Shown piece by piece: positions 1-6,773 of a DNA stretch of 7,346 bases. The translations under genes and the position numbers were made by a program. The stretch's first letter is position 1, and each line of letters starts with the position of its first letter. Under the pieces are notes generated by a model. That model saw only the letters and a program-made list of their open reading frames with translations, made no database searches and had not been told where the DNA came from. Source of the stretch: Clostridia bacterium (GTDB lineage: Bacteria; Bacillota; Clostridia; Christensenellales; CAG-1252). The stretch spans positions 1 to 7,346 of the forward strand of contig JAEDHM010000074.1 of the NCBI GenBank assembly GCA_016296985.1, written 5' to 3'.

Positions 1-53
1 AAATCGTAAGCATCCAAGAAAATGAGGGTAGAAAAATAACTATCGCCATATAA
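1..53 (+). CDS. C-terminal end of an upstream gene (partial, unidentified)
   Basis: Frame 3 is open from the window edge to a TAA at 51-53 and would end in the residues IVSIQENEGRKITIAI. The other two + frames stop within the first 25 bases. A rho-independent terminator with its T-run on the + strand follows 7 bases later, which fits a gene ending here. Only 16 residues are visible, so no family can be assigned. It could also be chance open sequence, because 51 bases without a stop is not significant by itself. Confidence 0.4.
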   Translation, partial: IVSIQENEGRKITIAI

Positions 54-60
54 CGATTGT

Positions 61-88
61 ACAAGCCTAAATCGGCTTGTCTTTTTTT
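61..88 (+). terminator. Rho-independent terminator after the upstream gene
   Basis: A perfect 7-base-pair stem (ACAAGCC at 61-67 with GGCTTGT at 74-80) closes a 6-base loop and is followed by C and seven T (82-88). The reverse orientation has no T-run, so it works as a + strand terminator. It separates the upstream transcript from the mannoside operon. Confidence 0.85.
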
Positions 89-186
89 GTGTCGTAAAGA
101 AATATTATCATATAAAACAACTTAAAAAACACTGTGTTTACCGCTTATCTAGATACCTCTTCTTTCAAATTTGCAAAAATTCCGTC

Positions 187-215
187 TTGAAGAAAAGAAA
201 GTTATATTGTATAAT
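187..215 (+). promoter_or_regulatory. Sigma-70/SigA-type promoter of the manA-kinase-mannosidase operon
   Basis: TTGAAG at 187-192 (4 of 6 matches to TTGACA) is followed by a 17-base spacer and a perfect TATAAT at 210-215. The expected transcription start is near 222, giving a leader of only about 24 bases before the ATG at 246. That leader has room for the Shine-Dalgarno GAGGGG (233-238, 7 bases from the start codon) but not for a riboswitch. Upstream of this promoter, 89-186 is AT-rich with no gene. Confidence 0.75.
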
Positions 216-229
216 TGTTTTATACAATA
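205..229. promoter_or_regulatory. Perfect inverted repeat over the -10 box, candidate operator
   Basis: TATTGTATAA (205-214) and TTATACAATA (220-229) are exact reverse complements separated by TTGTT (215-219). The repeat covers the whole -10 hexamer and the predicted transcription start, the classic place for a repressor that blocks RNA polymerase. The size (25 bases, two-fold symmetric) fits a dimeric helix-turn-helix regulator, and the TTGTATA/TATACAA halves resemble sites of some GntR-type regulators. That family assignment is only inference, and no regulator gene lies in the window. The hairpin could not act as a terminator because part of it precedes the transcription start. Confidence 0.6.
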
Positions 230-245
230 AACGAGGGGTTAGTTT

Positions 246-1298
246 ATGGAAAAATTGTTATCAAAACCTATATTTTTTAAGGAAAATCGTGTTTACAGAG
301 TTTATTTGGGCGGAAAGGGAATCGCCTTGTTTAACGGAAGTAAAATGTCCGAGGACGACTTTTTCCCCGAAGAGTGGATTGCAAGCAAGGTTAAGGCAAT
401 CAACCCGAAATACTTTGGCGAAAGGGACGGCGTAAGCGTTGTTGAAGGCACAAACTCCTTTTTCGACGACCTTTTGGAAAAATACCCTCATCTTTTGCTT
501 GGGGACAGAAAATACGATTGCTTGGTAAAATATCTTGACAGCGCTATTCGTCTACCTATGCAAGTACACCCCACCAAAGAATTTGCAAAGAAACACTTTA
601 ACTCGGAATACGGAAAAACCGAGGCTTGGCTTGTTTTGGCTACTCGCCCAAACGCCTGCATATACTTTGGATTTGAAAAAGAGATTTCAAAGGAAGAACT
701 TTCAAAACTTGAGGATCAAAGCGAGGAAGAAAGAAATATTATGAGTAGCATTTTGCACAAGGTTGAGGCAAAGGTTGGCGACGTGTTTATCATAAACGCC
801 GGACTTATTCATGCTATTGGCGCAGGTTGTACCATACTTGAAGTGCAAGAGCCTACTGATTTTACCATTCAGCCCGAAAGATGGTGCGGTGATTATCACA
901 TAAGTTATCAAGAAGAATACATTGGACTTGACAAAGATACCGCCCTTGACTGCTTTGATTATTCCCTCATTGGAGAAAAAGCGGTTATGCAATCGGCGGT
1001 AAAACCCAAGGTTGTATATGAAAAGGACGGGGTGAAAAAAGAAGAACTTATCGGCTATGATATTACCCCCTGTTTTGGAGAAAATCGCTATACCGTAAAG
1101 GGCGGAAAACTTGTCTTAAATTACGCTCCTTCCGTTTGGATTTGCACTTCGGGAAAGGGTGTGATCAAGGGCGAAGATTATCAACGCGAAATAAACAAGG
1201 GCGATTATTTCTTTTTGCCCTACGTTGCGGAAGGAAAGTTTTTTGTAGAAAGCGAAGAAGGAATTGAAATGATCGAGTGTTTACCCTCGAAACAATAA
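246..1298 (+). CDS. manA: Class I mannose-6-phosphate isomerase (phosphomannose isomerase)
   Basis: A cytoplasmic zinc-dependent enzyme that interconverts mannose 6-phosphate and fructose 6-phosphate, linking mannose use to glycolysis. The 350-residue cupin protein shows the family's metal-site motifs in order: W44-IAS, QVHP (106-109, ligand H108), GKTEAW (123-128, ligand E126) and LIHAIGAG with H189, followed by EVQ (199-201). A second, C-terminal cupin-like beta region covers roughly 280-346. Length is close to the usual 310-390 residues. The ATG at 246 has a Shine-Dalgarno GAGGGG 7 bases upstream and begins about 24 bases after the predicted transcription start. The segment after the metal site (TDFTIQPERWCGDY, 204-217) differs from the SDATYRVYD-like stretch of the Bacillus enzyme, so this is a divergent subgroup. 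First gene of the operon, 9 bases before the kinase. Confidence 0.88.
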   Translation: MEKLLSKPIFFKENRVYRVYLGGKGIALFNGSKMSEDDFFPEEWIASKVKAINPKYFGERDGVSVVEGTNSFFDDLLEKYPHLLLGDRKYDCLVKYLDSAIRLPMQVHPTKEFAKKHFNSEYGKTEAWLVLATRPNACIYFGFEKEISKEELSKLEDQSEEERNIMSSILHKVEAKVGDVFIINAGLIHAIGAGCTILEVQEPTDFTIQPERWCGDYHISYQEEYIGLDKDTALDCFDYSLIGEKAVMQSAVKPKVVYEKDGVKKEELIGYDITPCFGENRYTVKGGKLVLNYAPSVWICTSGKGVIKGEDYQREINKGDYFFLPYVAEGKFFVESEEGIEMIECLPSKQ

Positions 1299-1307
1299 GG
1301 TGAGCTT

Positions 1308-2186
1308 ATGATTTTATCCGTTGGCGAAATTTTAGTGGATATGATTGGGGTGGAAAACTCTTTTACCATGTACGTGGGTGGAGCCCCCTTCAACGTGGCT
1401 GTAAACGCAAAGCGCGCAGGCGCTCCCGTATCCTTTTTAGGGAAGGTGGGAGATGACGTTGCAGGTAGGTTTTTGCTTGACAAAATACCTCAATTCAACC
1501 TTGACAATCCCATTATCCTTGTGGATAAAAAGAGAAATACTACCTTGGCTTTTGTTTCACACAACAAAGATGGAGATAGGGATTTTACCTTTTTCCGCAG
1601 AGATACCGCCGATTTTCAACTTTCAATGAAAGAGTTGGATTTTGACAAGGTCGCTCCCCTAAAAATCCTCAACGTAGGCACCCTTATGCTAAGCGAGAAA
1701 AAGGGTAGAAAGTTTGCAAAATCCCTAGTTGAAGAAGGGAAAAAAATTGGCGCAAAAATCGCTATTGACGGAAATTTCCGTGATGATTTGTACCAAAATC
1801 GCGAGGAAAGGAACACCGTTTTACGCGAATTTCTTTTGCAAGCGGATATCTTAAAACTCAGTCTTGACGAACTTTTGGATTTTCAAAACGCTTCCTCTTT
1901 TGAAGAGGCTATTGACACCATTCCCTTTGACAAAATTATCTTTATCACCGACGGCGCAAAGGGAAGTTGGGTGGTAGTAAACAAAGAATACGTTTTCACC
2001 TCATCTCAACCCGTAAAAGCGGTGGATACTACGGGAGCGGGCGACGCCTATTTCGGTACTGCCCTCGCCTATATCCACAAATTGATTGAGGAAGAAAAAC
2101 CGCTCACCCTTGAAAACTTGCAAGAGGTGGCAAAAGTTGCAAATGAAGCTGGATGCAAAGCAGTTTTAAAGAAGGGGGCGTTATGA
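1308..2186 (+). CDS. PfkB-family carbohydrate kinase, fructokinase type
   Basis: An ATP-dependent sugar kinase of the ribokinase/PfkB superfamily. The 292-residue protein has the N-terminal beta strand ILSVGEILVDMIG with the substrate-binding D11, the first PfkB signature GGAPFNVAVNAKRAGAPV (24-41), the IDGNFRDDLY segment (152-161) matching the DxNxR stretch of fructokinases, and the second signature DTTGAGDAYFG (240-250) with the anion hole and catalytic base D246. This pattern best fits fructokinase (fructose to fructose 6-phosphate). In this operon mannose is the expected sugar, so mannose phosphorylation is possible but unproven. The Shine-Dalgarno AAGGTGAG (1297-1304) overlaps the manA stop codon, and the kinase stop overlaps the mannosidase start, so the three are probably co-translated. 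The length is slightly short for the family, but all motifs are intact. Confidence 0.87.
   Translation: MILSVGEILVDMIGVENSFTMYVGGAPFNVAVNAKRAGAPVSFLGKVGDDVAGRFLLDKIPQFNLDNPIILVDKKRNTTLAFVSHNKDGDRDFTFFRRDTADFQLSMKELDFDKVAPLKILNVGTLMLSEKKGRKFAKSLVEEGKKIGAKIAIDGNFRDDLYQNREERNTVLREFLLQADILKLSLDELLDFQNASSFEEAIDTIPFDKIIFITDGAKGSWVVVNKEYVFTSSQPVKAVDTTGAGDAYFGTALAYIHKLIEEEKPLTLENLQEVAKVANEAGCKAVLKKGAL
2171..2178 (+). promoter_or_regulatory. Ribosome binding site that fixes the mannosidase start
   Basis: GAAGGGGG ends 4 bases before the ATG at 2183, inside the 3' end of the kinase gene. An in-frame ATG at 2153 has no comparable purine-rich site, and its extra ten residues (MQSSFKEGGV) are just the kinase tail read in another frame. 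The ATG at 2183 forms an ATGA overlap with the kinase stop, typical of translational coupling. Confidence 0.8.
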
Positions 2187-5104
2187 TTGAAATTATAAAA
2201 AATCTTTTATCGGGTTTGGGACGACACCCTACCCTTGGAAAAAAGTTTTTATCCACTAAAAAAAGGATATACAAGAAAATCTGCGACCTTGACGTCGGTT
2301 GTATAAAAAGCGCCGAGCCTATTCCCTACTCTGCTCTTGAAAATTACGTCCCCGACAAAATCAAAAAGGGGGAAGTTTGGGCAAGCGAAAAATTCGGTTG
2401 TTGTTGGCTTTTGATAAAGGGAAAAGTTCCCTCTTCTTGCAAACACCCGGTAATCGTCCTTAACGTAAACGGAGAAGGGCTTGCCTATCACAAGGGCGAA
2501 CCTTTTGATATCGTAACCACCATAATGGGGGTTGCCGATACCTTTCAAGCGCCGGGGGCAGGGAAACGCATTTTGGATTTGAACGGCAAACTTGAGGAAG
2601 ACGGAAGTTTTGAAATTTGGGTTGACTGCGGATATAACGGAATAAACGGTATGTTTTTGCAAAAGGCAAAACTTTGCTATTGCTATCTTGCCGATAAAAA
2701 CCAGCTTTTGTCCGACTTTTATTACAAGGCTTTATCCCTAGGACTTGTCCTTGTTGCAGAGGAAAAAAACGGTCTTCCACTTCAAGAGGAAATCGTGGAT
2801 ACCCTCGACAAAGCGCTTACTTTGGCAAAAAAGAATATACGCGATGCAATCGCTTTGCTCAATCCTTTTTGGAACGAAAGAAAACTCGCAAACTGGCTTT
2901 GGGATAAGCACAACACAAACTATACCCTAATCGGTCACGCTCACCTTGACCTTGCTTGGCTTTGGCCAAAAAGAGAGTCTATGCGAAAAGCAGAGCGTAC
3001 TTTCACCAACGCTTTGTCTATTTTTGATAAATACCCCGACTATCGCTTTGGGGCAAGTCAAGCGCAAATGTTTGATTGGATAAGGGTAAACAATCCCCCT
3101 CTTTTCAAAAAACTGCAAGATGCGGTAGATGATGGTAAAATTGAAATTCAAGGCGGTATGTGGGTAGAAAGCGATACAAATATACCCTGTGGCGAAAGTT
3201 TGATAAGACAGTTTGCCTATGGCGACGAATTTTTCCTTAAGTACTTTGGAAAAACGTCGAAAACCGTTTGGTTGCCCGATGCTTTCGGTTATACTCAAAC
3301 CCTGCCTCAAATTATCAAAGGCGTAGGAAAAGAGAATTTTGCCACCATAAAACTGAGTTGGAATAAAGTAAACTCTTTCCCTTACCAATCCTTTGTATGG
3401 AAAGGTCTTGACGGCTCGGAAGTTTTGACGCATATATCCTCGGAAGGCACCTATTGCAACGACGGCTCGCCCTTGTCTCTTGCAAAATCCAAAAAACGCA
3501 AAAAGCAAGACACGAAACAAGATCTTATTATCTACGGCGACGGCGACGGTGGCGGTGGCCCGGGAGAAGGACACGTTGGCGTCATAACCGAAATGCGCGG
3601 ACTGTATAAGGAAGATACGGTAAACTGCGACTTTGCGGAAAACTTTTTCAACAAGCTGAAAGAGGAAGAAAATTTGCCTGATTATACCGGCGAACTTTAC
3701 CTTGAAACCCATCAAGGTACTTATACCGCCCAAAGCAATACTAAAAAATATCACCGCTTGATAGAAAATGCGCTGCACATCCTCGAGTGGCTTTATGCCG
3801 TTGAAGGCAAAGAGGAAAAATGCGACGAACATTGGAAAACCCTTTTATTCAATGAATTCCACGACATAATCCCAGGCTCGAGTATTCAAAGAGTACACCA
3901 AGAAAGCGTAGGCGAACTTCTTGAAACCTATCACCATATTTTGGATAAAATATCCGCGATTTGCCACAAAAAAGAAGAACTTAGCGATACCGCTATCAAC
4001 CCCTCGCCTTTTGCTCAAACAGGATATAAAATGGTCGAAGGACAACCTTGCATTGCAAAATGCAAACCCTATTCTACTGCAAAATATACACCCTTTTCCC
4101 CTTCGCCCGTTATCCTTGAGGATAACCTTTTGGAAAACGCTTTCCTTCGCGTAAGGTTTGGTAAAAACGGTAAAATTGTATCCCTTTGGGATAAAAAGAG
4201 AAACCGCGAACTTGCAAGCGAAAAGGGATTGAATCTTCTCACGATTTACAATGATCCCAAAAGCCACTACGACGCTTGGGATATAAATCCCGATTATATC
4301 AAAGGTCCCCACGCCCCCAAACTTGTGAAAAAGAGAGTTTATACCCAAGATTTTTGCGGAGTGATTGAGTTGGTTTACAAATATAACAACTCGGGAATTA
4401 TGCAAAAAATAAAACTTGGTCAAGACGGAAAGTTGCTTTTCAAAACGGTGGTTGAGTGGAAAGAATCCCACAAGATGCTCCGCGCAAACTTTTATCCTAC
4501 CTGTTTTGGTGATGAAGCTTTATGCGATATTCAATTTGGCGAAATAAAACGAAGCACAAAAACAGACAATCCCGTCGACAAAGCTAAGTTTGAAATTTGC
4601 GCTCATAAATACCTTGCTACTCAAGACGACAAAGGAATTTTCGCTTTGTACACCGATTATAAATACGGATATAGGGCAAAAGACGGACTTTTAAGTATCA
4701 ACCTTTTGCGCTCGCCAAAATACCCCGACCCCAATTGCGATATGGGTATACACGAATTCCACTACGCTATCGACTTGCCAAGCGACGAAAAAGAACTTGT
4801 CAAAAACGCATACAATTTCAATTATCGTATTTTCAATTCGGCAAGGGATATAAACTTTGCTTTGCCTTTTAGCCTAAACAATGAAGATATTATTTTAGAA
4901 ACGGTAAAACCCAGTCAATTCCGCAAAGGAATCACCCTTCGTCTTTATGAAAGATTTGGCAAAAAGACAACTTGTAAACTTGATATAAACGCCGAATATA
5001 AAAAGGTATATCAAACAAACCTTTTGGAAAAAGAGGAAAAGTCGTCAGGACTTGACCTTGAGTTTTCACCCCACGAAATAAAGACGATTGTCATTGAATT
5101 TTAA
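2183..5104 (+). CDS. Alpha-mannosidase, glycoside hydrolase family 38
   Basis: A retaining, metal-dependent exo-alpha-mannosidase that releases mannose from mannosides. The 973-residue protein has an N-terminal beta-rich region (about 45-200), a GH38 catalytic domain from about 245 to 515, a helical middle domain (about 516-600) and a large C-terminal beta-sandwich (about 630-970), the usual layout. All expected metal and catalytic residues are visible by family comparison: GHAHLDLAWLWP gives H254 and D256, VWLPDAFGY gives the nucleophile D366, and NEFHDIIPGSSI gives H560. A glycine-rich GDGGGGPGEG (454-463) is also family-typical. There is no signal peptide or membrane segment, so it should act in the cytoplasm on imported oligosaccharides, as bacterial relatives of MAN2C1 do. 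The linkage preference (1,2, 1,3 or 1,6) cannot be read. Last gene of the operon, followed by a terminator. Confidence 0.92.
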   Translation: MIEIIKNLLSGLGRHPTLGKKFLSTKKRIYKKICDLDVGCIKSAEPIPYSALENYVPDKIKKGEVWASEKFGCCWLLIKGKVPSSCKHPVIVLNVNGEGLAYHKGEPFDIVTTIMGVADTFQAPGAGKRILDLNGKLEEDGSFEIWVDCGYNGINGMFLQKAKLCYCYLADKNQLLSDFYYKALSLGLVLVAEEKNGLPLQEEIVDTLDKALTLAKKNIRDAIALLNPFWNERKLANWLWDKHNTNYTLIGHAHLDLAWLWPKRESMRKAERTFTNALSIFDKYPDYRFGASQAQMFDWIRVNNPPLFKKLQDAVDDGKIEIQGGMWVESDTNIPCGESLIRQFAYGDEFFLKYFGKTSKTVWLPDAFGYTQTLPQIIKGVGKENFATIKLSWNKVNSFPYQSFVWKGLDGSEVLTHISSEGTYCNDGSPLSLAKSKKRKKQDTKQDLIIYGDGDGGGGPGEGHVGVITEMRGLYKEDTVNCDFAENFFNKLKEEENLPDYTGELYLETHQGTYTAQSNTKKYHRLIENALHILEWLYAVEGKEEKCDEHWKTLLFNEFHDIIPGSSIQRVHQESVGELLETYHHILDKISAICHKKEELSDTAINPSPFAQTGYKMVEGQPCIAKCKPYSTAKYTPFSPSPVILEDNLLENAFLRVRFGKNGKIVSLWDKKRNRELASEKGLNLLTIYNDPKSHYDAWDINPDYIKGPHAPKLVKKRVYTQDFCGVIELVYKYNNSGIMQKIKLGQDGKLLFKTVVEWKESHKMLRANFYPTCFGDEALCDIQFGEIKRSTKTDNPVDKAKFEICAHKYLATQDDKGIFALYTDYKYGYRAKDGLLSINLLRSPKYPDPNCDMGIHEFHYAIDLPSDEKELVKNAYNFNYRIFNSARDINFALPFSLNNEDIILETVKPSQFRKGITLRLYERFGKKTTCKLDINAEYKKVYQTNLLEKEEKSSGLDLEFSPHEIKTIVIEF

Positions 5105-5109
5105 CAAAC

Positions 5110-5133
5110 AGCCGTTGCAAAACGGCTTTTTTT
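5110..5133 (+). terminator. Rho-independent terminator of the mannoside operon
   Basis: AGCCGTT (5110-5116) pairs perfectly with AACGGCT (5121-5127) around a GCAA loop of the stable GNRA type, and a run of seven T (5127-5133) follows. It starts 5 bases after the mannosidase stop codon and should end the three-gene transcript. Confidence 0.9.
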
Positions 5134-5142
5134 GTAATGATT

Positions 5143-5172
5143 TTGTAATAATTATTTACCTGTTTTTGTAAT
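5143..5172 (+). promoter_or_regulatory. Putative promoter of the SDR-flavodoxin unit
   Basis: TTGTAA (5143-5148), an 18-base spacer and TGTAAT (5167-5172) form a plausible but weak SigA-type promoter in the 73 bases between the terminator and the next gene. Transcription would start near 5179, leaving about 28 bases of leader. The region is so AT-rich that other pairings are possible, for example AATAAT at 5183-5188 as -10. A promoter is expected here because a strong terminator lies directly upstream. Confidence 0.35.
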
Positions 5173-5194
5173 TTTTCTTTGCAATAATTGGTAC

Positions 5195-5200
5195 GAGGTG
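5195..5200 (+). promoter_or_regulatory. Ribosome binding site that fixes the SDR start
   Basis: GAGGTG lies 6 bases before the ATG at 5207. The in-frame GTG at 5198 is part of this Shine-Dalgarno sequence and so is unlikely to be the start codon itself. The ATG also places the nucleotide-binding beta strand IKIALTGATG right at the N-terminus, as is usual for extended SDRs. Confidence 0.75.
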
Positions 5201-5206
5201 AAAAAA

Positions 5207-6772
5207 ATGATTAAAATTGCGTTGACCGGCGCTACCGGTAATATGGGCACTGAAACCCTTTTCAGTTTGATGACCTTGGACTTTGTGGAAAAAGTGAAAA
5301 TTTTGGTACTTAATACCGCAAAGGACAAAGCGATTGCAAAAAAATTTAAAAAGATTTATCGTAACAGACTTGACGTTCAAATCGGCGATTTGGCAGTGTA
5401 CGAAGACTGCGAAAAACTGATTGAAGACTGCGACTATATTCTCAACCTTGCCGCGGTTATTCCCCCGAAATCCGACAAATATCCAAACTGCGCAAAAGCG
5501 TGCAACGTGGACGGCGTAACCAATCTTATTACCGCCCTTGAAAAAAAGGAAAATCAACCAAAGTTTATACATATTTCCTCCGTTGCGGTTTATGGTAACA
5601 GAAACCACAGGCACCCTTGGGGCCGTGTAGGCGACCCTCTTTTGCCCAGCGTATACGACTGCTACGCTTCCTTTAAAGTAGAGGGCGAAAGACGAGTTTT
5701 AGAAAGCAAGATAAAAACTTGGGCGGTGCTTAGACAAACCGCAATGTTGCATAAAAATATGCTTACCGACAACATGAAAGACGGCCTTATGTTTCACACC
5801 TGCTATAACACCCCCCTTGAGTGGGTTACCGCAAGGGATAGCGGACGACTTTTGGCGAATATAATCGCAAAGGACGTAAAAGGAGAAATAACTGATTTTT
5901 GGTACAAGGTTTTCAATATCGGGGGCGGAGCGCCCAACCGCTGTACCGGGTTTGATACCTTTGATCAAGGTTTTAGGATTATTGGCGGAAACGGTGAAAA
6001 GTTTTTAAATCCCTCTTGGAATAGCGTGAGAAACTTTCACGGACTTTGGTTTGCGGACAGCGATCAACTTGAGGAAATGTTCCATTTTCAAAAGGAAACC
6101 ACCATTGACTATTGGCAAGAAATTTTGATTAGACACCCCTACTACAGGGTAGCGAAAATTTTGCCTACAAGATTGATTAAAAAACTTGCAATTCAACGCT
6201 TGCTTTCAGATAAAAACGCGCCGAGAAAGTGGATAAAAGCAGGAGAAAAGGGAAAAGTAAAAGCCTATTTCGGGAGCGAATACAATATTCAATGTCTGCC
6301 CGAAAAATGGGAGAACTATCCTCTTTTGTGTAAAGGTCAACTTGCAGACGGCGACCTTGATTACGAAGCTCTTAGGGATTTTTCAAAGATAAAAGAAAAT
6401 GGATTTTTGCTTTCTCACGGCTATGACGAAAGCAAAAAGGATGAAGAATTGTCCTTCGAGGATTTTCAACAGGCGGCAAAATTCCGTGGTGGCAAATGTT
6501 TGTCATCTTCAAGCGAAAACAATCCTCTTTATAAAAAAGCCCTATGGGAATGCCATCAAGGACACCGTTTTGAGGCAAATCCCTACACCATTTTAAAGGC
6601 AGGACATTGGTGCCCTCATTGCACGAAGGTCAACGTATGGGATTTTGATATGCAAGCGAAACACAATCCCTTTTACGCTCAAGTTTGGTACGATAGCCAC
6701 GCTTTAAGGGAAAACACCTATTATTATTTCGACGACGAGTACAGAGCAAAATTTGAGATTAAGGAAGAATAG
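5207..6772 (+). CDS. NAD(P)-dependent epimerase/dehydratase (extended SDR) with C-terminal treble-clef zinc finger
   Basis: A 521-residue protein. Residues 1 to about 310 form an extended short-chain dehydrogenase: the dinucleotide-binding TGATGNMG (7-14; G8, G11, G14), D61 in QIGDL, NLAA (80-83), the HISSVAVYG strand (122-130) with the likely catalytic Ser, and the YASFK active site (Y153, K157). This supports oxidoreductase or epimerase chemistry on an NAD(P) cofactor, but the substrate is unknown. After an unassigned stretch (about 310-415) comes an unusual module (416-473): FRGGKCLS (C431), WECHQGH (C449, H453) and WCPHC (C469, C472), which matches treble-clef/zinc-ribbon repeats seen in nuclease-associated and phage-type proteins. 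A Trp/Tyr/Asp-rich tail follows (477-521). There is no signal peptide or membrane segment. The TAG stop lies one base before the next gene's ATG. Confidence is high for the SDR and moderate for the zinc module. Confidence 0.85.
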   Translation: MIKIALTGATGNMGTETLFSLMTLDFVEKVKILVLNTAKDKAIAKKFKKIYRNRLDVQIGDLAVYEDCEKLIEDCDYILNLAAVIPPKSDKYPNCAKACNVDGVTNLITALEKKENQPKFIHISSVAVYGNRNHRHPWGRVGDPLLPSVYDCYASFKVEGERRVLESKIKTWAVLRQTAMLHKNMLTDNMKDGLMFHTCYNTPLEWVTARDSGRLLANIIAKDVKGEITDFWYKVFNIGGGAPNRCTGFDTFDQGFRIIGGNGEKFLNPSWNSVRNFHGLWFADSDQLEEMFHFQKETTIDYWQEILIRHPYYRVAKILPTRLIKKLAIQRLLSDKNAPRKWIKAGEKGKVKAYFGSEYNIQCLPEKWENYPLLCKGQLADGDLDYEALRDFSKIKENGFLLSHGYDESKKDEELSFEDFQQAAKFRGGKCLSSSSENNPLYKKALWECHQGHRFEANPYTILKAGHWCPHCTKVNVWDFDMQAKHNPFYAQVWYDSHALRENTYYYFDDEYRAKFEIKEE

Positions 6773-6773
6773 T

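Noticed and set aside
216..245. Riboswitch or leader attenuator before manA
   Set aside because: The predicted leader is only about 24 bases and is mostly taken up by the operator half-site and Shine-Dalgarno. There is no T-run terminator.
187..435. Short + strand frame starting in the promoter region and overlapping the start of manA
   Set aside because: It would begin at the -35 box, upstream of the predicted transcription start, and overlaps manA in another frame without a recognisable product.
2153..2182. In-frame upstream ATG that would lengthen the mannosidase by ten residues
   Set aside because: It has no ribosome binding site and lies in the kinase coding region. The ATG at 2183 has AAGGGGG close upstream and the typical ATGA overlap.
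3538..3571. Glycine-codon-rich tract (GGCGAC and GGTGGC repeats) as a possible repeat element
   Set aside because: It encodes GDGDGGGGPGEG, a conserved glycine-rich loop of GH38 enzymes, so it is protein-coding constraint.
2927..3832. Long open frame on the minus strand (301 codons) inside the mannosidase gene
   Set aside because: It lies opposite the conserved GH38 catalytic domain, has no recognisable motif or ribosome binding site and is explained as a shadow of the codon pattern on the + strand.
3845..4471. Minus-strand open frame of 208 codons inside the mannosidase gene
   Set aside because: Same reasoning: antisense to a clear coding region, no family resemblance and no promoter or ribosome binding site of its own.
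5198..5206. GTG start adding three residues to the SDR
   Set aside because: The GTG is part of the GAGGTG ribosome binding site for the ATG at 5207.
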